Part shown: positions 52,895 to 60,350 of the stretch, piece after piece | Layout of the letters: every line of letters starts with the position of its first letter | How positions within the stretch are numbered: the stretch's first letter is position 1 | DNA from: Alkalihalobacillus sp. FSL W8-0930 | Lineage (GTDB): Bacteria > Bacillota > Bacilli > Bacillales > Bacillaceae_D | Reading direction: 5' to 3' | Assembly (NCBI GenBank): GCA_037965595.1 | Contig: CP150183.1 | Span: 2,542,001-2,606,000, forward strand | Length of the DNA stretch: 64,000 bases | The notes under the pieces: generated by a model | Seen by the model: only the letters and a program-made list of their open reading frames with translations | Databases searched by the model: none | Told to the model about the DNA's origin: nothing | Translations under genes and position numbers: made by a program

Positions 52895-53932
52895 TTACTC
52901 ATTTTCGTTTAAATCTTCCATACTTTTTTTGTAGATTGGCATAATATCTAAAATAAGCTGTTGCGCCTTCCAGACATCTTCCGTTTCACCTTGGAGAAGC
53001 TGACTTGATTCAGCAAGCTTTGCCATTACGGTTTGCGCAGAAGCCTTAACCTCTTCCGTTGCCGATTCCATCATCGCATCGCGTTGATTTTCAAGTTGTG
53101 TTAATTGCTGTGTTAATGCTGTCATTTCCGCGTCTCCATAAGTAGTTTCACTTAAATTCTTTGCAGATGCTTCCGCAACTTCAGCTATATTAACTCCCGC
53201 CTGATTAAACCATTTTCCAACTTCGGTCTGCTCACCCGTTAGTGCAGGAAATTCGTATTTCTTCACAAACGCATCATGACCTGCTTCTTTATACAACTCA
53301 ACTAATTGAATCGCTTCTTCTTTTGTACCAGCTGTTGCAATGTATAAAAGCTCTGCGTCTCCCCCAGATTCAATTGTTACCGGGAATCCATCTTTTTTAA
53401 ATGTTTCTGATACCTGCTTACTTGCCTCACTTGTTGAGAACGCACCACCTTGAATCACATAAAACTCTGTTTCAGATGGTTCGGAGGCTTGAGGGTCAAC
53501 GGGCGGGGCAGGTGTGGTTGAAACGTCTACTGCTTCGCCACTTGGATCCTGCGTAACCCCTCCATTTGTCACAGTGAGCGTAACAAACCCTAGGCTTATT
53601 CCGATTAAAATAGCTGAAGCGACTGCTGCGACGAGTGCCCAGGGGAGAGCCTTTCCCTTTTGATAGAATGACGTGAAACTTTGTTTTTTTATAGTCGGTT
53701 TCTTTTTTGTAGAATCGCTTTTCTTCGTTTCATCCCATAGAAAAATCTCTCGGTTCTCTTCTTTAGAAGGGGGTACAGGCGGATTTTTCTCCACTACATG
53801 ATCTGGTTCTGGAAACACCCATTCTGTTTCAGGCTTTTTCTTTTTTTCTTGAGGTTTATGCTTGTCCCTTAAATCTGTCCCTGTCCCATCTTTTGAAAAC
53901 TGAAAGGAAATGGACCGCTTCTTCTCTTCCAT
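52895..53932 (-). CDS. spoIIB: Stage II sporulation protein SpoIIB (SPOR domain)
   Basis: A 345-aa bitopic protein. The charged cytoplasmic N-terminus is followed by a membrane helix (about residues 98-122), a Thr/Pro/Ser linker, a SPOR peptidoglycan-binding domain (about 153-225; FYVIQGGAFSTSEASKQV, LYIATAGTKEEAIQL) and a helical end whose VWKAQQLIL matches the end of B. subtilis SpoIIB. It acts in septal peptidoglycan thinning at engulfment. Position between comC and maf supports the call. ATG at 53932 has AAGGAGG eight bases upstream. Confidence 0.88.
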   Translation of the reverse strand: MEEKKRSISFQFSKDGTGTDLRDKHKPQEKKKKPETEWVFPEPDHVVEKNPPVPPSKEENREIFLWDETKKSDSTKKKPTIKKQSFTSFYQKGKALPWALVAAVASAILIGISLGFVTLTVTNGGVTQDPSGEAVDVSTTPAPPVDPQASEPSETEFYVIQGGAFSTSEASKQVSETFKKDGFPVTIESGGDAELLYIATAGTKEEAIQLVELYKEAGHDAFVKKYEFPALTGEQTEVGKWFNQAGVNIAEVAEASAKNLSETTYGDAEMTALTQQLTQLENQRDAMMESATEEVKASAQTVMAKLAESSQLLQGETEDVWKAQQLILDIMPIYKKSMEDLNENE

Positions 53933-53993
53933 CACAGCTGCCTCCTTCTGCCTTCTTTACTTGATAGATATGATAGAAGGTAGATTGATAGAA

Positions 53994-54030
53994 CAAAAAA
54001 AAGAAGCGTTCCAGCTGGAAGCTTCTTTTT
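53994..54030 (-). terminator. Terminator of the pilMNO operon
   Basis: On the minus strand GAAGCTTCCAGC and GCTGGAACGCTTC pair with one bulge, followed by T8. It separates pilO from spoIIB. Confidence 0.88.
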
Positions 54031-54035
54031 ATCTA

Positions 54036-54827
54036 TTACCTCGGATAAAGTGGATTGGTTTTCTCAGAACGATCTGGATAGGTTCGATACGGTGCTGATG
54101 GTTCAAGCGTCTCTGCTAAGCTCGGATAATAGAAGGATGATACCATCACATAAAAATCAAAGCTCTCCGGCTCAACCTCTTCTTCCACACCTGCATCCTG
54201 CATTTCCTTAAAGCTATCATAGGAAATTGAGTCTACTGACAAGATTCGTGAATAGTGCTCTAATTCTTGAACAAATTTTGCAATGCCTGCGTATTCCGTT
54301 GTACGCACTTGAACCAGAGCTTGAATCGGTTCTACATTTGGAATGGTCCAATCAACCATGAGATCAGGGTCAATAACAGGCTCCGTTGCCTCAATCTCTT
54401 CTTCTCCAGGCTCAAGCTCAATCGTCATTTCTTCTTCTGAAGTCTCCTCTACCTCATTAAAGGTAATCACTCGATTGGACTGTGGAAAGCTCTGATTTCC
54501 TTGATAATTCACCTGCTCAATTTGTACATTAGCAATCGCTTCTGCTTGAGAGAGTGCAAGGATGACATCGTCTTCAAGCGGGACAACTGGTAGCTTCTGC
54601 TGTAAGACCGCACTAGGTAAAATAGGAGCATCATCTGTTAATACCTGTTCTTGATTTTGAGCCGCCTCAAGCTCTACAAGAGCCACAGCTACATCATTCT
54701 CAGCTTGCTGTAGACTTGTTTGTGCAGGCTTTATAAACTGCCAATAGCTTAAGATGCACCCAATAAAAACGAGTCCAAAGATCAACGAAAGGATGACCCA
54801 TCTTCTTTTTGTCATATGAATCCTCAC
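54036..54827 (-). CDS. pilO: PilO-like type IV pilus assembly protein
   Basis: A 263-aa bitopic protein: short cytoplasmic basic N-terminus (MTKRRW), membrane helix (about residues 12-30), coiled coil (about 32-60) and a ferredoxin-like extracellular domain with a long acidic Glu insert (about 120-150). In type IV pilus systems PilO pairs with PilN around the inner-membrane platform. Its sequence is poorly conserved, and the call rests on topology and on gene order pilM-pilN-pilO. It overlaps pilN by four bases. Confidence 0.78.
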   Translation of the reverse strand: MRIHMTKRRWVILSLIFGLVFIGCILSYWQFIKPAQTSLQQAENDVAVALVELEAAQNQEQVLTDDAPILPSAVLQQKLPVVPLEDDVILALSQAEAIANVQIEQVNYQGNQSFPQSNRVITFNEVEETSEEEMTIELEPGEEEIEATEPVIDPDLMVDWTIPNVEPIQALVQVRTTEYAGIAKFVQELEHYSRILSVDSISYDSFKEMQDAGVEEEVEPESFDFYVMVSSFYYPSLAETLEPSAPYRTYPDRSEKTNPLYPR

Positions 54828-55447
54828 GGTTGCTCAACCTCCTCGTCCCCGTTTACTTCTTGTAAGTTCAAGGCTAACTCGTAGGTCGCCTCATAACGAG
54901 GTAGGATGCGAGGTTCGTCGCTACTAGCCTCTTCTTCCTCATCCACATTTTGTTCTGCAACTGCCTCTGTACCGATCTCACCCATTCGAACGGCATCAAC
55001 ATATGGACTTTGAGATAGTTCATGATAGTATTGTGCGGCTTCCTGCATTTGATCAAAGCTGACCGACAATTCTAGTAGTCCGTCTCGTTGGTAAAAATAA
55101 CGAATAAAAAAACCACGCTCTGGCAGAAGTTGAATGAGTTCCTCTGTAAAAGCAGAGGTCTCCACACGATAGCTTTCAAGCTGTAAAATAGCTTCTTGCA
55201 GCTGTTGCTCCGGTGTCTGGTCTGCTGTAAATGTTCCGGCCGCAGCTTCAAGCTCTACTTTTTGCAGCTGAAGCTCCGCCTCCTCATTCACCGCAACTGT
55301 TCGTTCACGTTCGAGATTACTATAGTAAAAAAGAAAAGCAAATACAGCGATAAGAATAAGAACGATTGTCGCAATCCCTATCACAAGAGGCGTTACATCT
55401 CGTTTATACCGCTCTGGTAAAAGGTTGATTTCTTGAGGTTGTCGCAT
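54824..55447 (-). CDS. pilN: PilN-like type IV pilus assembly protein
   Basis: A 207-aa bitopic protein starting MRQPQEINLLPERYK; the INLLP motif is the PilM-docking peptide typical of PilN. A membrane helix follows at about residues 22-43, then a coiled coil and a ferredoxin-like domain with an acidic C-terminal part. It connects cytoplasmic PilM to PilO. The start overlaps the pilM stop by one base. Confidence 0.85.
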   Translation of the reverse strand: MRQPQEINLLPERYKRDVTPLVIGIATIVLILIAVFAFLFYYSNLERERTVAVNEEAELQLQKVELEAAAGTFTADQTPEQQLQEAILQLESYRVETSAFTEELIQLLPERGFFIRYFYQRDGLLELSVSFDQMQEAAQYYHELSQSPYVDAVRMGEIGTEAVAEQNVDEEEEASSDEPRILPRYEATYELALNLQEVNGDEEVEQP

Positions 55448-56418
55448 TAGCGTACCTCTTTTCTCAGCATTAAGCCAAGGGCGTCGTAATATCTTGCTGG
55501 TACATAGGTGTCAGTAAATTCAAGCTGAGAGATCACCTTCATTGATTGAAAAAACAGCGTGCATTCCTCAATAATCACATTCATTGCGATCATATCTCCA
55601 CTGACCACCATTCTCTCAATGGCCATTTCCCCTTTTAACACAGAGTATTGATAGAAACTAATGACTTTTTCAACCTCTTCTAAAACCGTCTGAATTTCTT
55701 CCTTAAGAGCATCTGCATCTAGCTTCCAGCGTAGCTCGTTGTTGCGTATCTCCCAGCGTTCCTCATCGTAGGAAAGAGGCCATGTACGCGAAAAAAGCGG
55801 CTTGCCATTAGCTAAGATTGTAATATTAACAAGCGACACATCAAATTGAACCGAAATCGTAAGAGGATGTTCTGTAAGCAGTCCTTGTTCTGTAAAAAGT
55901 CGGTAGCTACAGGCTGATGTTAAATCAGCAGCATTAGGCTGCCATCCCATTTGCTCCATTAACTCAACATATTCATTCATGACATTTTCTTTTGAGACAT
56001 ATAAGAGCAGTTCCTTTGTCTCCTCATTCTCACGCAGCTTTTGATAATCAAATAGTGGATCTTCAAAAGGCAGAACTAGCGTATCACCAGCATCTATGTA
56101 CAGCTGCCCTTTAATTTCCTCATCGGGTACGGTTGCCGCTACTTCATGGCGACGGATAAGAAGCTGACTATCAGGAACACACAATTGGACGAGATTATTT
56201 TTTTTACATTCCCATTCACCCTGCTGCGCTTCAAGAACGCGCTTGATGCCTTCTTTATCAACAATTTTGCCACGGTGAATGAGACCTGGAGGAAGATATA
56301 CTTCACCGAAAATTTGAATAGCTTTTAGATCGGCTCGTTTACTTCCTACATACCGAATCACATGGTCTTTAAACACAAGTGCATGTCTCTGTTGTTTTCT
56401 ACCACTAAATATCCCCAT
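55447..56418 (-). CDS. pilM: PilM-like type IV pilus assembly ATPase-fold protein
   Basis: A 323-aa actin/FtsA-fold protein (PilM family) expected on the inner face of the membrane, where it binds the PilN INLLP peptide and helps anchor the PilB/PilC motor. Conserved VQLCVPDSQLLIRRHEV, a GMAP-like ADLTSACSYRLF region and VVSGDMIAMN are recognisable, though nucleotide-binding motifs are weaker than in Gram-negative PilM. AGGAG precedes the ATG. It follows comC by 31 bp. Confidence 0.83.
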   Translation of the reverse strand: MGIFSGRKQQRHALVFKDHVIRYVGSKRADLKAIQIFGEVYLPPGLIHRGKIVDKEGIKRVLEAQQGEWECKKNNLVQLCVPDSQLLIRRHEVAATVPDEEIKGQLYIDAGDTLVLPFEDPLFDYQKLRENEETKELLLYVSKENVMNEYVELMEQMGWQPNAADLTSACSYRLFTEQGLLTEHPLTISVQFDVSLVNITILANGKPLFSRTWPLSYDEERWEIRNNELRWKLDADALKEEIQTVLEEVEKVISFYQYSVLKGEMAIERMVVSGDMIAMNVIIEECTLFFQSMKVISQLEFTDTYVPARYYDALGLMLRKEVR

Positions 56419-56449
56419 ACCCGATTCTCCTATATCTGTTTATATTGAA

Positions 56450-57217
56450 TTACCACATCATGAATTGTTCGGTATACCATTGAATAAGGTCTGCTCCAAA
56501 GAAATAAGCAGTTAAAGCACCTGCAGCTATAAAAGGCCCAAACGGAATAGGTTGGCCACGCTCTACCTTATTCATTCGTTTGGCGATCAGACCTACAATT
56601 GCCCCGTAGGAGGAAGCCAAAAACAAAGTAAGTAAAACAAGCTTCCAGCCAAGGACCAGCCCAAGAACAGCAAACAATTTAATATCGCCCCCACCCATAC
56701 CTCCTCGACTAACAACCGCTATTAATAGAAGTAGCGAGAATCCAATTGCGGCACCCGCCAACGGATCCCACCACGTGGAAAGCGGTGCAAAAAAGAGACG
56801 AACCACAACAAGAGGAACCGCAAAAAAGAGCAGGATCTTGTCTGGAATTAACATATAACGCATATCACTCACAAAAATAATCGCAAGCATTGAAACAAAC
56901 AGTAAAGCCACAATCGTTTCTGTTGTCCAACCAAACCAATAGAAGGAAAAAGCAAACAAAAAGCCAGTCATAAGTTCAGTTGACGGATATAGAAACGAGA
57001 TTTTGGTATCACATGTCCGGCAAGACCCACGTTGAAGTAAGAAGGATAACACCGGAATGAGCTCTCGCGCTTCAAGTGTCCGATCACACTTCGTGCAATG
57101 AGAGCGAGGTGTGACCACCGACTCACCAACTGGCACACGGAGCCCAACCACATTATAAAAAGAACCAAATACTAAGCCAACAAGTGCCAAATACGCCACA
57201 ATGATGCCTTCTATCAT
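56450..57217 (-). CDS. comC: Prepilin peptidase/N-methyltransferase (ComC/PilD)
   Basis: A 255-aa aspartyl protease with about eight helices that cuts prepilin leaders after Gly and methylates the new N-terminus. The cytoplasmic zinc loop is CTKC...CRTC (about residues 41-71). The catalytic aspartates lie in SDMRYMLIPD (about 117) and GGGDIKLFA (about 178). Gene position upstream of spoIIB-maf is the same as comC in B. subtilis; here it probably serves both the pili and any competence pseudopilins. Confidence 0.95.
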   Translation of the reverse strand: MIEGIIVAYLALVGLVFGSFYNVVGLRVPVGESVVTPRSHCTKCDRTLEARELIPVLSFLLQRGSCRTCDTKISFLYPSTELMTGFLFAFSFYWFGWTTETIVALLFVSMLAIIFVSDMRYMLIPDKILLFFAVPLVVVRLFFAPLSTWWDPLAGAAIGFSLLLLIAVVSRGGMGGGDIKLFAVLGLVLGWKLVLLTLFLASSYGAIVGLIAKRMNKVERGQPIPFGPFIAAGALTAYFFGADLIQWYTEQFMMW

Positions 57218-57370
57218 GCATTCACCTCTATTAGTAGAATTAGTCTGATTTTCATGAAACTATATACCTATAAGGATATCTGTTTTTAATTGGAAGTTCA
57301 ATTGGGTTATTTAATATATATTAGATGACTTATTTAATACTTACTTATTTGGTCTCAAAGATTGGTGAAT

Positions 57371-57410
57371 AAAAGAAAGACTAATGATTAGAATCATTAG
57401 TCTTTCTTTT
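57371..57410 (-). terminator. Terminator of the prepilin gene
   Basis: AAAAGAAAGACTAATGATT pairs with its exact complement around a 2-base centre, with T runs on both sides. It would give the pilin a short mRNA of its own. Confidence 0.93.
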
Positions 57411-57421
57411 ATAATAATTCC

Positions 57422-57862
57422 TTATGGTAAATTAACGCCGTCTCTTCTGTTTTCTCCACGTAAATCCTTAAGATCTTTCCTCAAAATGTCTTTGTTTCCA
57501 TTTACTTCTCTAAGAACCACATTGTATTCGCTTCCTGTGAATGTAACTTTAGATAAATTCTTATCATAAATTTTGTTCTTATTACCTGGCATTACAGGGT
57601 CTTCAATTAATCCTTCTTTAACTAATTGATCTAGTGTATATGTACTACCATCACCGACTTGTGTAGCTTTCGCTGTTTTTACAGCATTCACCATCTGTTC
57701 GGCATTAGCGATATGTGCATCTTTCTGTGTGTTTGCAATAATTCCTCCGATACTTGGAATCGCGATTGCTGAAATAATTCCTAAGATCACAACTACTGCA
57801 AGAAGCTCAATAAGTGTAAGCCCTTTTTGGTTTTTTAAATGCTTTTTTAGTAATGCTCTCAT
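57422..57862 (-). CDS. Type IV prepilin (major pilin candidate)
   Basis: A 146-aa prepilin. The leader MRALLKKHLKNQKG ends in Gly14, followed by LTLIELLAVVVILGIIS with Glu at mature position 5, the class III signal cut by ComC/PilD. The mature protein would be 132 aa: a hydrophobic helix, then a globular domain without cysteines, so no disulfide loop. ATG at 57862 has TGGAGGAG upstream; reading further upstream would run into the riboswitch terminator. It has its own promoter, a class II c-di-GMP riboswitch and a terminator on each side, so expression can be set apart from the motor genes. Pseudopilin use cannot be excluded. Confidence 0.9.
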   Translation of the reverse strand: MRALLKKHLKNQKGLTLIELLAVVVILGIISAIAIPSIGGIIANTQKDAHIANAEQMVNAVKTAKATQVGDGSTYTLDQLVKEGLIEDPVMPGNKNKIYDKNLSKVTFTGSEYNVVLREVNGNKDILRKDLKDLRGENRRDGVNLP

Positions 57863-57901
57863 AATTGTTACTCCTCCATTTTTTGTTTTTTGATAAACAA
57901 C

Positions 57902-57945
57902 AAAAAACCGACCTCGCATGCCAAATATGACATTGCCGGCCGGTT
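57902..57945 (-). terminator. Riboswitch-controlled terminator before the prepilin gene
   Basis: On the minus strand AACCGGCC pairs with GGTCGGTT (one G-U), with an inner GCA/TGC and TGTC/GGCA extension, followed by T6. The left arm overlaps the 3' end of the c-di-GMP-II aptamer, so both cannot form together. Confidence 0.88.
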
Positions 57946-58009
57946 GCACTACTAGCTCCAATCTATCCAAGTGCCCAAATACAGATAGATTTTCAACGCT
58001 TTCCGAGTT
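57934..58009 (-). promoter_or_regulatory. Class II cyclic-di-GMP riboswitch upstream of the prepilin gene
   Basis: On the minus strand the landmarks of the class II c-di-GMP aptamer occur in order: CGGAAA, TTTGGGCACTTG, then GAGCTAGTAGTGCAACCGGCC. The last parts match the Clostridium acetobutylicum aptamer (TTGGGCACTTGA, AGTTAGTAGTGCAACCGACC) almost base for base. A helix ATCTATC/GATAGAT (57961-57967, 57984-57990) holds GCACT in its loop, which pairs with AGTGC downstream (57970-57974 with 57946-57950) to form the class II pseudoknot. Ligand binding would hold the CCGGCC end and prevent the terminator, i.e. an ON switch by inference. Confidence 0.88.
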
Positions 58010-58049
58010 GTATTTACGTGATGAAGTTTCTTGTTGACTTATTAACTAT

Positions 58050-58078
58050 AGATTATCTTATGTGAATCTGTTTGTCTA
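58050..58078 (-). promoter_or_regulatory. Candidate promoter of the prepilin gene
   Basis: On the minus strand TAGACA, a 17-bp spacer and TAATCT, placing the transcript start about 30 bases before the riboswitch. Matches to consensus are moderate. Confidence 0.5.
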
Positions 58079-58086
58079 GTACTTTT

Positions 58087-59295
58087 TTACCCTATACTTG
58101 TAAATATTTTAAACATAGGAACCATAATAGCTAGAACAATCGTCCCTACTATCCCTGCCAATAGGATGATCATTGTTGGTTCTATCAAAGCTTTAATCTG
58201 ATCGGTTGCTGCTTCTACCTCGGCTTCATAGAATTCAGCTGCTTTTTCAAGCATGGCATCTAGGGATCCGGATTTTTCGCCTACGCTAATCATTTGTGTC
58301 ACAAGAGGCGGAAAGGCCCAATGTGCTTCTAGTGGAGATGAGAGAGTATTTCCTGCCTGTAATGACTTTCTAGCATCCTTTATTACGTGGGCAATAACCT
58401 GATTCTCTGCTACTTTTTCAACAATGGTTAAGGCTTGAAGCACAGGCACAGAGCTTTGAAACAAGGCGCCGAGAGTTTGAGTGACACGTGCGAGTTCTGA
58501 CTTTTGCAACAATCCACCGAATATCGGCAAACGTAATAAAACGGTATCAAGTAAGATACGAGATTGCGGATTCTTACGCCCAGCCCTCCAACCAAGAACA
58601 ATGGAGACTACTAGTAAAGGTATAGTCCACCAAAAAATAAGTGCATAGTCACCGGCTACTATTACAAATTTAGTTATGGCAGGTAATTCCTCTCCAAAAC
58701 CTGCAAACATACCAGCAAAGGTTGGTACAACAAAAACAAGTAAGAAAATAATGATAGCAATTGCTACAATTCCAACAAAGATCGGGTATGTTAAAGTAGC
58801 TAACACTTTTTGTTTTAGACGGTGTTGTTTCTCATAATAAATTGCCAATCGTTCTAGGATTTCATCTAATTGTCCACCTGCTTCGCCTGCCTTCAACATG
58901 TTCACAAATAAGGGAGGAAAAAGGTCAATTTGTTTGGAAGAGGCTGCGGATAATGATTTCCCTGCCCTTACATCTTCCTCAATGAACGTTAAAGCCGACC
59001 GTAGATGTTTACTTGATGTTTGTTTTTTTAAAACATGAATTGCTTCAATCACAGGCACACCCGCTTTAAGCAAGGTAGAAAATTGCCTAAGGAACAATAC
59101 GAAGTCCTTTGGTTTCACCTTAGGCTTTAGAATTTGGATGTCTTGATACAAGCCCTGCTGTAATTCGTTAATGGCCGTAACTGAAATTCGTTTTTCTTTT
59201 AATAGCTCTATGGCTGCAGCCTCGTCAATTGCTTGTGTTTTACCTTTAACCGGCTTTCCAAAAGGGTCTCTTCCTGTATATGAAAAAGTCGCCAT
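58087..59295 (-). CDS. pilC: Type IV pilus inner-membrane platform protein PilC
   Basis: A 402-aa GspF-family platform protein with two T2SSF domains (about residues 65-190 and 270-395) and three membrane helices (about 168-190, 215-240, 375-398). Repeated motifs FLRQFSTLLKAGVPV and VTQTLGALFQSSVPV begin the two halves, and GEAGGQLDEIL and GEKSGSLDAML end them. It transmits PilB/PilT motor movement to the growing pilus. It overlaps pilT by one base and has AAGGGG upstream. Confidence 0.95.
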   Translation of the reverse strand: MATFSYTGRDPFGKPVKGKTQAIDEAAAIELLKEKRISVTAINELQQGLYQDIQILKPKVKPKDFVLFLRQFSTLLKAGVPVIEAIHVLKKQTSSKHLRSALTFIEEDVRAGKSLSAASSKQIDLFPPLFVNMLKAGEAGGQLDEILERLAIYYEKQHRLKQKVLATLTYPIFVGIVAIAIIIFLLVFVVPTFAGMFAGFGEELPAITKFVIVAGDYALIFWWTIPLLVVSIVLGWRAGRKNPQSRILLDTVLLRLPIFGGLLQKSELARVTQTLGALFQSSVPVLQALTIVEKVAENQVIAHVIKDARKSLQAGNTLSSPLEAHWAFPPLVTQMISVGEKSGSLDAMLEKAAEFYEAEVEAATDQIKALIEPTMIILLAGIVGTIVLAIMVPMFKIFTSIG

Positions 59296-60335
59296 TAACT
59301 TACATTCCCCTTTGAGTAAATTGATAGAACCTCTGGACTTAGTACTTCTTGTTTTACAAGCTCCGCCATCGATGTATCCATCGTCATCATTCCTTCAGCT
59401 CTACTTGTTTGAATGACATTTTGGATTTGGTGTATCTTTTCATTTCGAATTAAGTTTTTCACTGCTGAATTATTAATTAAAATTTCGGTAGCTGCTCGAC
59501 GACTTTTATGGTCTGCTGTGCGGAAAAGACGTTGCGAAATGACCGCGTGTAACACCGAAGCCAGTTGAATGCGAACCTGAGCCTGCTGCCCGGGTGGAAA
59601 CACATCGATGATCCGGTCAATGGTAGACGGAGCATCCGTAGTGTGCAATGTACCAAGAACTAAATGTCCCGTCTCCGCAGCAGTAATAGCTGTAGAGATG
59701 GTTTCAAGGTCACGCATTTCTCCTACTAAAATAATGTCAGGATCTTGCCTCAAACAACCTTTTAAGCCATTCGCAAAGTTTTTCGTATCGAACCCAACCT
59801 CGCGTTGATTGACAACAGACTTCTGATGGCGGTGCAGATATTCAATTGGATCCTCAAGTGTAATGATATGCTTTGCTTCAGTGCGATTCACTTGATCGAT
59901 CATTGCCGCAAGAGTGGTTGATTTCCCACTTCCAGTTGGCCCCGTCACTAGAACTAATCCTTGAGGCTGCTGCACAATATCTTTTAAAATCGGCGGCATA
60001 TTAAGTTCATCCAGCTTAGGTATTGTAGTTGGAATAACCCGTATGGCCATTCCAATACACGAGCGTTGAAAGTAGGCGTTAATGCGGAACCTGGATACTC
60101 TAGGAATCCCAAAGGAGAAATCTAGCTCTCCCTTTTTTTCAAATTCATTCATTAGGTCCTGAGGAATAATTGCTTCTGCCATTTGTCTAGTATCATCTGG
60201 GGTCAGCTTGTCTTCCCCATATGAGGCCAGCTCGCCATTTATCCGAAAAATAGGTGCTGTACCAACAGTTACATGGATATCCGAAGCACCTTTTGTAAAA
60301 GCAGTTGAAAGTAACGTTTCCAGTTTTTCTTTCAT
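59295..60335 (-). CDS. pilT: Pilus retraction ATPase PilT
   Basis: A 346-aa hexameric ATPase that depolymerises pili and drives twitching. It has a PAS-like N-terminal domain, Walker A GPTGSGKST (about 132-140), the Asp box ITLEDPIEY, Walker B ILVGEMRD and the PilT-specific C-terminal motif VKNLIRNEK. Presence of PilT distinguishes a retractile pilus from a comG-type competence pseudopilus. It lies 15 bp after pilB, behind GGAGGG. Confidence 0.96.
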   Translation of the reverse strand: MKEKLETLLSTAFTKGASDIHVTVGTAPIFRINGELASYGEDKLTPDDTRQMAEAIIPQDLMNEFEKKGELDFSFGIPRVSRFRINAYFQRSCIGMAIRVIPTTIPKLDELNMPPILKDIVQQPQGLVLVTGPTGSGKSTTLAAMIDQVNRTEAKHIITLEDPIEYLHRHQKSVVNQREVGFDTKNFANGLKGCLRQDPDIILVGEMRDLETISTAITAAETGHLVLGTLHTTDAPSTIDRIIDVFPPGQQAQVRIQLASVLHAVISQRLFRTADHKSRRAATEILINNSAVKNLIRNEKIHQIQNVIQTSRAEGMMTMDTSMAELVKQEVLSPEVLSIYSKGNVS

Positions 60336-60350
60336 CTTGTTACCCTCCTC

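Noticed and set aside
57863-57970. A 36-residue N-terminal extension of the prepilin
   Set aside because: It would translate the riboswitch terminator stem. The ATG at 57862 has a strong ribosome binding site and gives a normal prepilin leader.
57902-58010. T-box leader or class I (GEMM) c-di-GMP riboswitch
   Set aside because: The T-box AGGGTGG-ACCGCG motif is absent, and the GEMM-I GAAA-tetraloop and GACGCAAAGCC motifs are missing; class II landmarks fit instead.
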